Positions 44,781 through 54,245 of a DNA stretch of 64,000 nucleotides are shown piece by piece (position 1 is the stretch's first letter; each line of letters starts with the position of its first letter). Position numbers and translations under genes: made by a program. The DNA is from Amoebophrya sp. A120 (taxonomy: Eukaryota > Sar > Dinophyceae > Syndiniales > Amoebophryaceae). The notes under the pieces are model-generated. The model ran no database searches. It was not told the origin of the DNA and saw only the letters and a list, made by a program, of their open reading frames with translations. The stretch lies in the NCBI GenBank assembly GCA_905178155.1, contig CAJINV010000005.1, forward strand, positions 4,508,918 through 4,572,917, in the 5' to 3' direction.

Positions 44781-47700
44781 GACAACCCCGCGCCCGCGGT
44801 AGTATGAATGGGATGGAGGAAGCGGTGGGCGGAGTCCTGGTGGCGCTGTCTTTGCGCTGAAAAATTCGCCCGCACCGCCGCCCCCGATATTGTGTGGCTG
44901 CGCTTCGCCCTCGGTGTCGCTGTCCCAGTCTGCGTCGTCATCGAGCTCCCCACCCGGTTGTAGCGTGCGCCGTAGCAACCTGATGAACTCGATGCCCCAA
45001 AACGGGTCCTCCTGCAGCGCCGCGGACCGGAATTCGCCCGGGTTGGACGGGTCTACCGCCCGGAGGTGTTGCAGGGCTGGGCACTCCTGTATCAAGTGCG
45101 CCGTCGTTGCTGCCGGTGGGTTCTGTGTCCGCCCTTGACAAAACGGGCAGGCGTAGTCTCTTCCGGTTATGTCCGAAACCAGCAGGCCCATCCTTGCCGC
45201 GTTGTAGGCGACTTCGTCCGCCCTCGTCGCGTGTGCCACGCTGTCGACCGGGTTGGCTGCGAAGTTGGACACCTGTCGGAGTGTCGTGCAGGTCTTGGAC
45301 CCTCCTGTCTGTTTTCCCTTGTCCTGCAGCTCCTTCTTTTTTTGCTGCCGCAGGGACCTCGCGACCTCCCGCTTGGCTTGTCTGTGCGTGACCCTCGCAC
45401 CGACTTGGGTGTAGTCGGTTTGCTCCCTGGCCATGGTCGCGAGCTTGTCCGCGACCTCGTTGCCGTCCACGACCTTCCTGTGCGACTTTGTGAACACCAA
45501 CGACAGGCGTCCCGCGGGTCCTAGTTTCTCCAGGGCGTCCCGTAGTGTTTCGTAGAGCAGCAGGTCACTGCCGTCCCGAATTCTTGGGTTTTGGAGCGCC
45601 TCGAGATTGGACTGCGAGTCTGTGACCACGACCGCTGTGCGGACTTCCCCTGCCGGTCTCTCTGCTACGGTGGCCAGGGCCCCCAGCAGGGCTGCTCGCT
45701 CCGCGTCGAACGAGTCCCCGTAGGACGTTGTTGCCCAGCCGTACTCTCTGTACCTGTCCCACGCGTCTTCGACTACGGCCGCGGCACATTGGAAGTCCTT
45801 GACTGAGCCGTCCGTGTACAGCGAGACGTCTGCCGCTGTGGTGAGTTGTCGCAACTCCTCGTCCGTCGTTCCGGTTGTGCGGACCGTTAGCCTCCCGGCT
45901 TCTTTTGCGGCGTGCACTGTGCTCAGGCCGTTCTGCGGGAGTGCCCCGGGTTCCGCTAGAACCTCACACCCCTCCGGTAGCGCCGAAGCCCGTAGCGCGT
46001 CGGCTGCCGCCGTCACCCAGTCGACCTGCCCCGCTGCTGCTTCAACCTGCTCTCGCAGCGGGTCCGTTTTCTCCCTCGACATGCCTCGCGCTAGCAAAGC
46101 GGCTGCTTCTTCTTTTGCCAGGTTTTCGAGTGGTTGGAGACCTGCCTCATGCAATGCACAGTCGCCGTTCGTTGTCCTCGGGAGCCCTAGTATGCTCCTG
46201 GCCGCCTGCTTGTGGAACCTGTCGAGCTCCTGTTTGCACTTTTGTGGTAGTGCGAAGTAGTACGAGCCGAGGCCATACCGGAATAAGCTTTCACAGAATA
46301 AACGGTAGAAGACTCGGACATCTGCTGTGCGTGTCCACGGGAGCCGCGCGAGTGCCCGCACCGCTACCATGCGGCGCCGCAACTTTCCTAGCATTTTCTC
46401 GGTGTGCTTGCGAAATCTCATTTCGCGGTCTAGCGTGATCCCTAGGAATTTTGGATGCGACTCATACGGCAACTCGGTGCCCACTCCGCTGTGCGTGTAC
46501 AGCTTCAGCTCCTTCTCCTCTTGTTGGAAAACCCGCTGGAGCACCGTTAGTGTGCACTTCGTGGGTGAAAGCGACATGTTGTTCCGCCGGCACCAGTCGT
46601 GTAACTGGTCCAGCGCCGCCTGTAGCTTTCTCTCTGTTTCTTCGGGGTCATCGTACTCGACCGAGATTGCGAGGTCGTCCATGTACAAGAAGACCTCGCA
46701 TCCCGTGCCCTCCAACACTTCCGCGAGCTCGAAAAAGTCGCAGAAAACCGTGGGCCCGATGACCGTCCCCTGTGGTACTCCTTGCGGGATTTTGTGCACC
46801 TCGCTTCGCCCTCCTGCGTACTCGACGACCCTTGTGCGGTCGCCGCAAAAGTTCCGCGTCCACCTGACTAGCAACGCGTGTTCTGCTCTTTTGTCCTCCG
46901 GGAGGCGCGCGCCATTCTTCAACGCGTGGCGCGCGTACTTGTGCCTGTTCACTCGGTCGAAGGCGGTCTCTAGGTCGATCAACACCAAGGCTCTACGCTT
47001 GCCGGCGCGGAACGTCTTTTGTGCCCTCGCGGAGAGCGTGGCGACGTGTTCCGCCGCCCCTCGGTGCTTGCAGTCGCCGTACTGCAGGTGGGAGCGAACT
47101 GGCGCCCCTGCTTGTGCAAACAGGAGCCGGGTGCGGTTTTGGACGCAGCGTTCTAACAACTTGGCCAGGATTGGCGTCAAGGCTACTGGTCGGTAGGAAC
47201 TCGGTTTGTCGACCGGCTTGGACGGTTTCAGCAGTGGCTTCAGCAACTCCCGCTTCAACGTTTGCGGCGTTCCTCCGGTGTTCACACAGTCGGAGAAAAA
47301 ACCGCGAAGAAACTTTTTCCCTGCTGTGGGCAAGTTCTTAAACTGTGGCCCCTTCAACCCGTCCGGGCCCCCCGCCGACGTTGACGACTGCGAGACCAGT
47401 GCTGCTTCTACCTCGTCGAGCGTGAACTCGATCCGTGTGCTTGGCTTTATCTCCGTGCTGAAGATTTTCTCTGCTTCTCTTTTCGCGGTCTGCTCCTCTG
47501 CTTCGTCCAACGTCGGCAAGGAGGCGTAGTGCTTTGCGAAGACCGTCGGTAACCCTGTGGCATGGGACTCGCCCTCGAACTTTAGCACTTTGGCCGCCCC
47601 CGTGACCGGTCTGCCGCCCGCTTCGAGTTCTCGCAACAGCTGAAAAGCGCCGCTCGTTGTTGCCTGCGCCTTCTCTGCTTTCTCCCGGAACTGTTTGCGC

Positions 47701-49271
47701 CGCCTCTCGTTCTCTGCTGCCCGCACGGCCCTGGTTGCTAGCTTCGTCTCCTTCTGCCAGCGGGCTCGCTCGTCCCCGGCCTGTGCTGCGTGGGCCCGGC
47801 GGGCGCATTCGTTTCGGCGAACGATTGCGGCCTCGAGCTCCGTGGGCTCGTGGTGCTTCCTCCGTGGCTTCACTTTCTTGGGGTTCACCGAAACCCTCGG
47901 AACGGCCTTGGCGGTCGCCGTTACTACTGCTTTGCGAAACAACTCGGCCTGCTTGGTCAGCGGCGTCCCCTCCGTCGGCGCGTTGGCGGTTAGGAAATTC
48001 GTAAACTCCTCGCGGTACAGGTCCCAGTCGGCTCGTTCGAACACCAGCTTCGTCTGCTTCCGCGTTACTACTGTTTCCTTCTGCTCTGACAGGGACTGGA
48101 CTTGGGTCGGTGTTGGTAGTTGCGGGCCTGCGAAAAACGACTGCACCAAGGGAACCGCTGCGACCCAGCTCGCCGCCCACTTCCCTAGCCGAAAGCCCCG
48201 GGGCTCGGTCGCCTTGCTGTTTGCTTGCGCCTTCTTTTCCTTTCTCTGCTTTCTGCGCGCCGCTCCGCTCGTTTTTGACGGCGTTGCGCCCTGCTGCCGG
48301 CCTTGCGCGCCTGCTGTGCCGCCCCCTCCGAAGAGGAAACCGCCTGGGCCTTTGGTGCCTGTTGCACTGCTGTTTCCCGCGTCTGCTACCCCTTCTGCTT
48401 TCCCTGCCTGGTGTGCGGAGCCGCGGCTGCCCGCGGCGCTGCTCGTGCTGGTGCTGCTTGCCCCCTGGGCTCCTGTCCTCGCTGCCGGTTGCGGGATGCA
48501 GAACACCAGCGCGCTGTGGTCGCTCGCTAGTGGTACTACTGCCGGTCCGTTTGGCTGCACTGCAAATGCCCGCGCTGCTAGTGAGTCAGACATCAAGAGC
48601 CAGTCCGGACTGGTTTCCGAACTGGGTCGCGTTGGCGTCTCCCGGTTCGCGAATGTCGCGAGGCCTTGGTCTAGTGCAAACTGTTCGACGTCGCTACCCC
48701 TTTGGTCGTCCCGCTCCGCCGGTGGAAAAACTGCTGTGCTGTGGCCGTTGACGTCCCAACTGAAGAAGACTTCGCTCCCGTTCTTGCCCTTCGGCAGTGG
48801 CAGCCCCTTCGCCCCGGGGGCGGTGTACACTGCTGCACCTGTGAAGGCTGCGTTCTTCGCTGTGCCACTGTAGACGTGTGCGGCTGCTAGGTTGTGCCGG
48901 CCTCCTTCTTCCGTGTTCCACTGAAAACCGTCCTTCGCGTCTTCTGCCTTTACGTTTTTGTGCGCTACTACGGCGGCGCCCCCGTATGTCGCGTTTCCGC
49001 CGCTGCCTGACGTTGCGGGGGAGAACGATACCAGCACGAACTCGTCCCCCAACAAGCGCACGAACTCGCCGAACTCTTCCTCCGTTTCGCACCAGTGCTC
49101 CTGCAGGAAGATGAGGGAGCTGTCTACCCCCCGGACCAACCTCCGCAGGCCTGGCGCTTTTGCTGCTTTTGCTTTTTCTGAACGGACGCTCTGGCAGTTC
49201 CACTGCACTCCCACCTCTCCGGCCCACTCGGTTCGGGATGGGAGGTCCGGGATGGCGAAGTCTAACGTCAC
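43515..49271 (-). CDS. LINE ORF2: EEP endonuclease, reverse transcriptase, RNase H, zinc knuckle
   Basis: About 1,918 codons with no stop. An EEP endonuclease (residues about 20-260: WNCQSVRSEK, IFLQEHW, WDVNGHSTAV, SDHSALVFCI) is followed by a linker and the reverse transcriptase (about 630-1000: SAGGPDGLKG, SYRPVALTPILAKLLER, LVLIDLETAFDRVN, IPQGVPQGTVIGP, catalytic FLYMDDLAIS). Next come RNase H (about 1145-1290: SLYTDGSV, DAERAALLGAL, VVTDSQSNLEAL, HRKVVDGNEVADKL) and a Cys/His knuckle CPFCQ with LIQECPAL near 1375. All catalytic acids are present. The last 490 residues have odd composition and encode repeats, so functional coding may end near the knuckle. The frame opens with GTG and overlaps ORF1 by about 575 nt, so translation may need a frameshift or re-initiation. 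Confidence 0.92.
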   Translation of the reverse strand: MTLDFAIPDLPSRTEWAGEVGVQWNCQSVRSEKAKAAKAPGLRRLVRGVDSSLIFLQEHWCETEEEFGEFVRLLGDEFVLVSFSPATSGSGGNATYGGAAVVAHKNVKAEDAKDGFQWNTEEGGRHNLAAAHVYSGTAKNAAFTGAAVYTAPGAKGLPLPKGKNGSEVFFSWDVNGHSTAVFPPAERDDQRGSDVEQFALDQGLATFANRETPTRPSSETSPDWLLMSDSLAARAFAVQPNGPAVVPLASDHSALVFCIPQPAARTGAQGASSTSTSSAAGSRGSAHQAGKAEGVADAGNSSATGTKGPGGFLFGGGGTAGAQGRQQGATPSKTSGAARRKQRKEKKAQANSKATEPRGFRLGKWAASWVAAVPLVQSFFAGPQLPTPTQVQSLSEQKETVVTRKQTKLVFERADWDLYREEFTNFLTANAPTEGTPLTKQAELFRKAVVTATAKAVPRVSVNPKKVKPRRKHHEPTELEAAIVRRNECARRAHAAQAGDERARWQKETKLATRAVRAAENERRRKQFREKAEKAQATTSGAFQLLRELEAGGRPVTGAAKVLKFEGESHATGLPTVFAKHYASLPTLDEAEEQTAKREAEKIFSTEIKPSTRIEFTLDEVEAALVSQSSTSAGGPDGLKGPQFKNLPTAGKKFLRGFFSDCVNTGGTPQTLKRELLKPLLKPSKPVDKPSSYRPVALTPILAKLLERCVQNRTRLLFAQAGAPVRSHLQYGDCKHRGAAEHVATLSARAQKTFRAGKRRALVLIDLETAFDRVNRHKYARHALKNGARLPEDKRAEHALLVRWTRNFCGDRTRVVEYAGGRSEVHKIPQGVPQGTVIGPTVFCDFFELAEVLEGTGCEVFLYMDDLAISVEYDDPEETERKLQAALDQLHDWCRRNNMSLSPTKCTLTVLQRVFQQEEKELKLYTHSGVGTELPYESHPKFLGITLDREMRFRKHTEKMLGKLRRRMVAVRALARLPWTRTADVRVFYRLFCESLFRYGLGSYYFALPQKCKQELDRFHKQAARSILGLPRTTNGDCALHEAGLQPLENLAKEEAAALLARGMSREKTDPLREQVEAAAGQVDWVTAAADALRASALPEGCEVLAEPGALPQNGLSTVHAAKEAGRLTVRTTGTTDEELRQLTTAADVSLYTDGSVKDFQCAAAVVEDAWDRYREYGWATTSYGDSFDAERAALLGALATVAERPAGEVRTAVVVTDSQSNLEALQNPRIRDGSDLLLYETLRDALEKLGPAGRLSLVFTKSHRKVVDGNEVADKLATMAREQTDYTQVGARVTHRQAKREVARSLRQQKKKELQDKGKQTGGSKTCTTLRQVSNFAANPVDSVAHATRADEVAYNAARMGLLVSDITGRDYACPFCQGRTQNPPAATTAHLIQECPALQHLRAVDPSNPGEFRSAALQEDPFWGIEFIRLLRRTLQPGGELDDDADWDSDTEGEAQPHNIGGGGAGEFFSAKTAPPGLRPPLPPSHSYYRGRGVVEEAWGGPDRYSYSDCCLPTTSRSEGCHEFAPALSDPCLPAQHVTEQSRRDQSHDPTRTSPATLDVPLPSQADPRPRSSLSDQPEAASSFHPRQEVTTSWVCGSSAPPEQQNHTNLGETPTRAPPGGGCPNRYNHNFCVAHGLFEYQVPQCSRLAVAAPPPTTQVYHQPRRNEHPRGEQIDRDVAPFFPATDHDLHLYYAWSARPRAVEVSHIWTATTDSRLHASAGQNGRHLRETWAGAPQGGGRPPNRYNSTSNCCGSELHGMQYSHAPGVGVRSSPTQPPGHSIRWGPHSMFWKIWNYRGGNRRLPGAKQHGNDLWCRNHDNQGNTPTAWTWGPHARTAGICGWHQGTTPERVPRDGGHPNRYNSTSYTCCSLWNVEVHDSHAGALASLPYNTQVHHTGRSKFGRWSTAAGPYQATTWW

Positions 49272-51402
49272 CTCCCGCGGCGCGCGCCTCCTGGACGTAG
49301 CCCACCTTGTAGTGGGACATCTGCGCCGGGCCCCCGCCGGTGTGTATCCCTCTCGGGTACGCTGGCAGCATCACGCGCGTGACTTCCGGGTGCTCTTCTG
49401 CGGCATGGCTCAACATACCCTTCAGAGCGTTGACCCGCCCTACCTGGTAGACCCTGTTGGCGTTTGGGTCTTCCCGGCAGGTCGTGCACTCGTGCCTCTT
49501 GTCCGGTGTCCCTTTGTCCGGCGTGATGTCGTGGCAGAGAAGTTCCGTCGTCTTGTCGAAGCGATGGCTGCAGGGCACTGTTAGTGGCCTGCCCCACGCG
49601 TCCGTGCCGTCTTCCTTCGCCTGTTCGTCCTGGGACGGCGCTGGGCGTGCCTTCCTGCTGCTGTTGCTACTGCTCGCAGCCCCCGCGCTCGGGTTCTGCT
49701 GCCTCTGTTCTCGCTGCGCTAGCCTTTGCCTGCCCGCAATTGCTTCTTGGCTGTTTTCGCCGTAGAAGCGCTCACGGACCTCTTGCTCCGTCAAAACACC
49801 CCGGTTTACGAGGCTCCGCTTGCTCTCCCCCGGCATCAGGTCGACAGCGCCGTTTCTGTGGGTGCGCGTCCACATGATGTCGTCCTCGTCCTCGACCTCT
49901 ACGAAGGCGGTGCTTGCGCCTCTCAGCGTGTTGTTGGGGTGGAGCCTCGGCGTTTTGTTTCTCCTTTTTTCCCTTTCCTGCGCCGGCCTCGCGGGCGGCT
50001 CCTGCCTCTGCTCTTCCCCTTGGCCTGCTCTTCTTTGCGACGCCTGTCTCTGTTCTGTCTCGCGGCCGCCGGCTCCTTGTGCTGCCGCCTGGCCTGTGGC
50101 TTTTGTTGCTGTTCCCTTTAGCTTTGCCGGAGGGTTGACGAGGTCACTGAACCTGGTGGACACGCTGTCTACCGCTTCTGTGACCGTGTGCACCGCTGCC
50201 GCGACGTCCGCCGCCGCGCTCAACAGACCGAAGCCCGTGTTCTGTGCCAACTGCCTGAGCAGCACGGCCGTTTCGCCGCTTCCGTGTTCTTCTTCTCCAC
50301 GCCTTTCTTTCTCGCGCCCCGTGCCCCGGCTTTCGGCGGCGGCTGGTGTGGCCTTTTTTTCTTCTTTTTTGGCGAACCCTACTTCTTGTGGGTGCTCTGC
50401 TTTTTCGCAGTGTGTGTTCCAGGGGCTGCGCGCGCCTGTGGCGCGGTCATACACCAACAACGCGAGCGCGGAACCAAAGACCAGCAACATGACGTCGAAA
50501 ACGTGCACCGTTGTTGCGACCTGAGCCCCCAGGCGGAGGAGGTGTTCCTCGTCCAGGGTCAGCGCCAGGCCCCTGGCAAGTTTGTCTTCTATCCGCCGCC
50601 GGAGCTCCGGCGCGAGTGGCTCCGGCTGTATTAGCCACTTTGCCAACAGGGAAACCAGCAGGGCCGAGATTACAAAAACCCCGAGCAAGTGACTGCAGTT
50701 ATATTCTCTTCGCAAAACTATGTATTTCGTGGTAGCTTGGGGAAGGGGTGCGGACAAACTGCTGCCTCCCGCCGCTAGAAAACGCCCGTCTTGCCGGAGT
50801 GGCACCCTCGTCACTGGCGGCTTCCCGATGTCCTTCGGACCGCTCGCCGGTTGCTGCTCGGGGCGCTGCTCCTCGTCGTCGCTACTAGAGTCTGCTTCCG
50901 CCTTGTTCCCCTTGCCCGCAGACAACTGTGGCACCATGGCGCTACGCGGCTGTCCTGGGTAGACAAAAGTTTGCGGGGCTGCAACTTGCGGCAACTGCGT
51001 GTAGTGCTGCTGGTTGATCCAGGGGTCGGGTGGGATGTCTGGTGGGGGGAGCCCGGGCGGAGCTTGGTGCGGGGGCATTGTGGAAACAGGATATTGCTGC
51101 TGGCCCCCCCAATAGGCAGTGTTCTGGGCCGCCGGGTGTCCCTGGTACAGCGCGGCGCCCTCGCGGTGGAATTGCTGCTGGCCGCCCCCGCGGTAGTAGT
51201 GGTGCTGCTGGCCGCCGCCATAGAACTGCTGGGCGTATCCCTGCGTCCCGTCTCCAGGGTGCCAATTATAGCCGCCCCAGGAAGTGTTCTCTCTCTGGGC
51301 GCCATGGCCTTGGTACTGGGGTGCCCTGCCCGCGCTGGAGTTGCTGGAGCTGCTGCTGCTGCCGCCTCCCCTCGCGATCATCGGGTTACCCGCCCCGCTC
51401 AT
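48694..51402 (-). CDS. LINE ORF1: low-complexity and Cys/His protein
   Basis: 902 codons from an ATG at 51402. The N-terminus is Gly/Ser/Tyr/Gln-rich (residues 1-150, with GGYNWHPGDGTQGYAQQFYG-like repeats). A hydrophobic pair follows (LLGVFVISALLVSLLAKWLI near 240, then VFDVMLLVFGSALALLVYD near 300), suggesting two membrane segments, which is unusual for an ORF1. A Lys/Arg/Gln-rich region comes next, then a Cys/His cluster (CSHRFDKTTELLCHDI, HECTTC) near 640-690. The last 190 residues overlap ORF2, are Arg-rich and look like a shadow of it, so the functional protein may shift into ORF2 near 49270. It would bind element RNA if it acts as other ORF1 proteins do. Confidence 0.7.
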   Translation of the reverse strand: MSGAGNPMIARGGGSSSSSSNSSAGRAPQYQGHGAQRENTSWGGYNWHPGDGTQGYAQQFYGGGQQHHYYRGGGQQQFHREGAALYQGHPAAQNTAYWGGQQQYPVSTMPPHQAPPGLPPPDIPPDPWINQQHYTQLPQVAAPQTFVYPGQPRSAMVPQLSAGKGNKAEADSSSDDEEQRPEQQPASGPKDIGKPPVTRVPLRQDGRFLAAGGSSLSAPLPQATTKYIVLRREYNCSHLLGVFVISALLVSLLAKWLIQPEPLAPELRRRIEDKLARGLALTLDEEHLLRLGAQVATTVHVFDVMLLVFGSALALLVYDRATGARSPWNTHCEKAEHPQEVGFAKKEEKKATPAAAESRGTGREKERRGEEEHGSGETAVLLRQLAQNTGFGLLSAAADVAAAVHTVTEAVDSVSTRFSDLVNPPAKLKGTATKATGQAAAQGAGGRETEQRQASQRRAGQGEEQRQEPPARPAQEREKRRNKTPRLHPNNTLRGASTAFVEVEDEDDIMWTRTHRNGAVDLMPGESKRSLVNRGVLTEQEVRERFYGENSQEAIAGRQRLAQREQRQQNPSAGAASSSNSSRKARPAPSQDEQAKEDGTDAWGRPLTVPCSHRFDKTTELLCHDITPDKGTPDKRHECTTCREDPNANRVYQVGRVNALKGMLSHAAEEHPEVTRVMLPAYPRGIHTGGGPAQMSHYKVGYVQEARAAGGDVRLRHPGPPIPNRVGRRGGSAVELPERPFRKSKSSKSARPAEVGPGGRQLPHLPAGALVRNGGRVRRVRALVGGRVRAGIVLPRNVRQRRKRDIRGRRRSSAQKRKGRRREGRFSVEHGRRRPAQPSSRTRLQWHSEERSLHRCSSVHRPRGEGAATAEGQERERSLLQLGRQRPQHSSFSTGGAGRPKG

Positions 51403-54245
51403 GTAGCCTCCTACCCAATTTAATTATTATCTCCCCGGACTATCTGCAAAGAGACCAGCTTTTCAGCAGGTCTCGGGACGGCGACGTACGACAGACCGCG
51501 GCGGAAGAGGTGCTGCGGCCGCCGTCAACGAACCGCAGCGGAATAGCGTCGGCGGAACAAACTTGGAGGGCGAATGTCGGCGTGTGGGGACGAAGAGCTC
51601 GAAGCTGGAAAGTACAACGACGTAGATCAGGCCGACTGGAGATCACCCCGAGGGCGGGAATGGCAGGAAGATCTTGAGCGCGTTTTTGCCAAATCCCGAT
51701 GCTGTCACCCGCGAAGAGCTCGCCGAGCGCTCACCGTCATTTTCCCCTTTAGGCGTTGGAGAACAGCGCGGCGTAGACGGAAATCTCGCAGAGAAACATG
51801 CTGTGTGCCCAACTTCCTGCTTATCTCCCCGACCTATCTGCAAAGCGACCCGCTTTTGTATGTGTGGCTCTCGAGACGGCGATGTGGGACGGACCACAGC
51901 GAACGACACGCCACTGCTGCGGAGTTGTTCCTTGCCCCGCCGGGCTGGCCGAGCGACACGCCCCGCCTTGTTCCCCTCTAAAACTGGGCGTCGTCCTGTT
52001 CCCAACTCTGTGACGTGGCTGGCTCTTCGGTAAAATCTTCACTGTTCCGCGCTGTACGTCTCGCCTTGCCCCACTCTAAAACTAGCGGACTTCGTGTCGC
52101 GGTGGCCGGATGAGTTGTTGTTGCAGCGTTCGCACCGTCGCAAGGATGCGTTGTTGTTGCAGCGTTCACACCGTCGCATTTGAAGGGAAACGGCCTCCAA
52201 CCCCGGAGAGAGCGTCCGCCAGGCTTTTAAACCTTCTCCCCCGGAATGGGACGCGGTCGCGGTTATGATTTGCTTGCGGTTTGTCTCCAGACGCGGCGGC
52301 ACAGTCGATTTTCCCCAAGAAAGGCACTGCCTGGGCCCCAAAAAATACCGCGTCAGGTCGTGTCTGGAGGAAAACAGACACACTTCCTTGCCGGCGCCGT
52401 GCCGTGAGGCCAGCTGGTGACGAAGACGCGGCTGGTGCTGGTGAACTACTGAGCCGCTTCACGGAAGTGGAAGTGCTGCTGGGGGCGAGCTTGGGTGCCG
52501 CCGTGCCGTCGCGACGGTGCTGCAGGATCTTTTTCTTGTCTCGCACCGGGAGAGCGTTTTTATGAAGAGAGCGTTTCTATGAAGTTTTTTTTTGAGCGCA
52601 AAGCCGCTAGAGTAAACATACAAGCTTTTCACTGGGGAGCTAAGTTGTGCTGCCGCTTGTGTCTGAGCCGTTTACGACTAAAAACTGCTGACTTCCGACT
52701 ACTGCTGTGTTGCTTTTTCCCGGTTTTTCTCCTTTTTCCCCGCTTTCCGGTGGTTTGGTTGAAGCCGAGTGGATGGATACAGGTCGTAAACTGGCGTCCC
52801 GGTGTTGCTGCTCGGTCCGCGTCGCCTGTTTGTTCGTTCGTCTTCAGGATCAGGCTTTGCGCTGCTTCGCAACACCCGAATAAGCCTGGAGATCTGCTCG
52901 CGCGATGAATCCTTCCTACGACCAGACCTCTGCTGCTGCGAGCGTACGGCTGTTGCTACTGAAGATGAAGATCGACGGGGAGGCACGCTGCTACTGACTG
53001 CTGCTTCCTGAAGATTACTACGGCGCTTTGGAGCCCGATCGCCTCGCTGGAGCAACAACTGCTGAGGAAGGTGGACGAGAGCAACGTGCGCGGAAGAAGA
53101 GGCCCGGCTTAATGACAGGCGCGCTGGACCTGTAAAGCGTCCCACTGGGTGGCGCGACACGTCTCGCCTTGTTCCGCTCTAAAACTGTAGCGCTGTTGCT
53201 TGCCTTCCTTGGGTGACGCGAGTATCATGCGCGGAAGAAGAGGCCCGGTGGGATGAAGGACATGTTCCAGCCGAAGCGCGACGTTTTTTGCCCACCCCGC
53301 TGGGTAGCCCGACGCGTCTCGCCTTGTTCCACTCTAAAACTGCTCGTCGACATGAAAAATCTTCGCCGCTTCACTTCTTCTTCGTTCGCCTCGCCTTGTC
53401 CCACTCTAAAACCCCTTCTGCTTGCTCGTCTTGGGTGACGAGAGTAGCGCGCGCGGAAGAAAAGGCCCGGCGGGGTGAAGGACGTGTCTCGCGGCACGTC
53501 TTCAGACGCGGCGGCACGGTCGAATTTCCGCCAGAAACGCGCTGCCGGATCCCCAAAAAATACGGCGTTGGGTCGTGTCTGAAGGGAAACAGACACACTT
53601 TCTTGCCGGCCGCGGGAGGAGGGGTAATGGGGATGGATTCGCTTATGTGGCGTCGCTTCGTCTCCCCCGCTTTTGCGTGTGGCTGTTTTGTCCCGACGGT
53701 ATTGCAGGAGCTAGGCGCTAAAGGCGAAACCCAATGCGGCCGGAGGCCCAGGTGGATTCGGCGCCGGAGAACGTCCGATCTTCGTCGCGGAGTCGAGATT
53801 TTGCCGGATTTCCGGGAAAAATCCTGCGAAATTTGCCTCTCCCGACTACAAACGGTTGCTTCGGCGCCCACGTGTCAGGATGACTGCAACAAGCGTTGCG
53901 GAGCGGATGTCCAGACGCGTGCCGCGGGAACACCGACCTCGCTCCAGGTCAACCGCTCGTCTTCCGTGGTTTTTGCCGCCCTGCCACCCCCAGTCTCGCC
54001 GACGACCACGTGTTGTCGCCTGCTGATCAGGTCGTCTGCCGGTAGGGTGTTGCCTTTTACCGTCTCCTGGAAACTCGGAAGAACGGTAGATCTGGTAAAA
54101 GTGAGGCGGTGACGAAGGCCTGGCACAGCGAGCGATCCGTCTTGCTGGCACTGGCTTCTGCGGGCAGGACAGCGGAAACCCCGGAGAGCGTCCTGCGGGA
54201 AGGGCAACGGAAAACCCCAGAAAGCGTGCTGCTCCTCCCTCCGCG
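51403..54245 (-). repeat. Repeat-rich 5' region of the LINE or an older copy
   Basis: No supported gene. Repeats include a segment around TATCTGCAAAG at 51426-51500 and 51824-51890; a motif reading TCTCGCCTTGTTCCACTCTA on the plus strand at about 51962, 52058, 53160, 53316 and 53387; and a pair of about 115 bp at 52287-52400 and 53498-53612 (shared AGACGCGGCGGCAC and AAACAGACACACTT). Plus-strand frames here are chance readings of these repeats. Confidence 0.65.

Larger units (their letters stand above)
43056..51420 (-). mobile_element. Non-LTR retrotransposon (LINE) with ORF1, ORF2 and a GAAA-repeat tail
   Basis: Minus-strand element. The order on its sense strand is ORF1 (51402 down), ORF2 (49271 down) and a 3' region ending near a TTTC run at about 43056-43081, which is (GAAA)n on the element strand, a plausible tail. 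The RNase H domain places it nearer the I/Ingi/Tad group than RTE. The true 5' end is unclear because repeats continue to about 53.6 kb. No target duplication was found by eye. Confidence 0.85.

Noticed and set aside
47338-48873. Long frames on both strands inside LINE ORF2 (for example minus 47338-48180, plus 47695-48873)
   Set aside because: Shadows of the ORF2 coding frame in GC-rich sequence.
51958-53412. GTTTTAGAG (minus strand) repeated five times, resembling type II CRISPR repeats
   Set aside because: Spacing is irregular (about 70 to 1,100 bp), no spacer structure and no cas genes; it is part of a longer LINE-associated repeat.
53213-54112. 299-codon plus frame
   Set aside because: It is made of readings of the repeated TCTCGCCTTG and AGACGCGG blocks on the opposite strand to the LINE; no domain.
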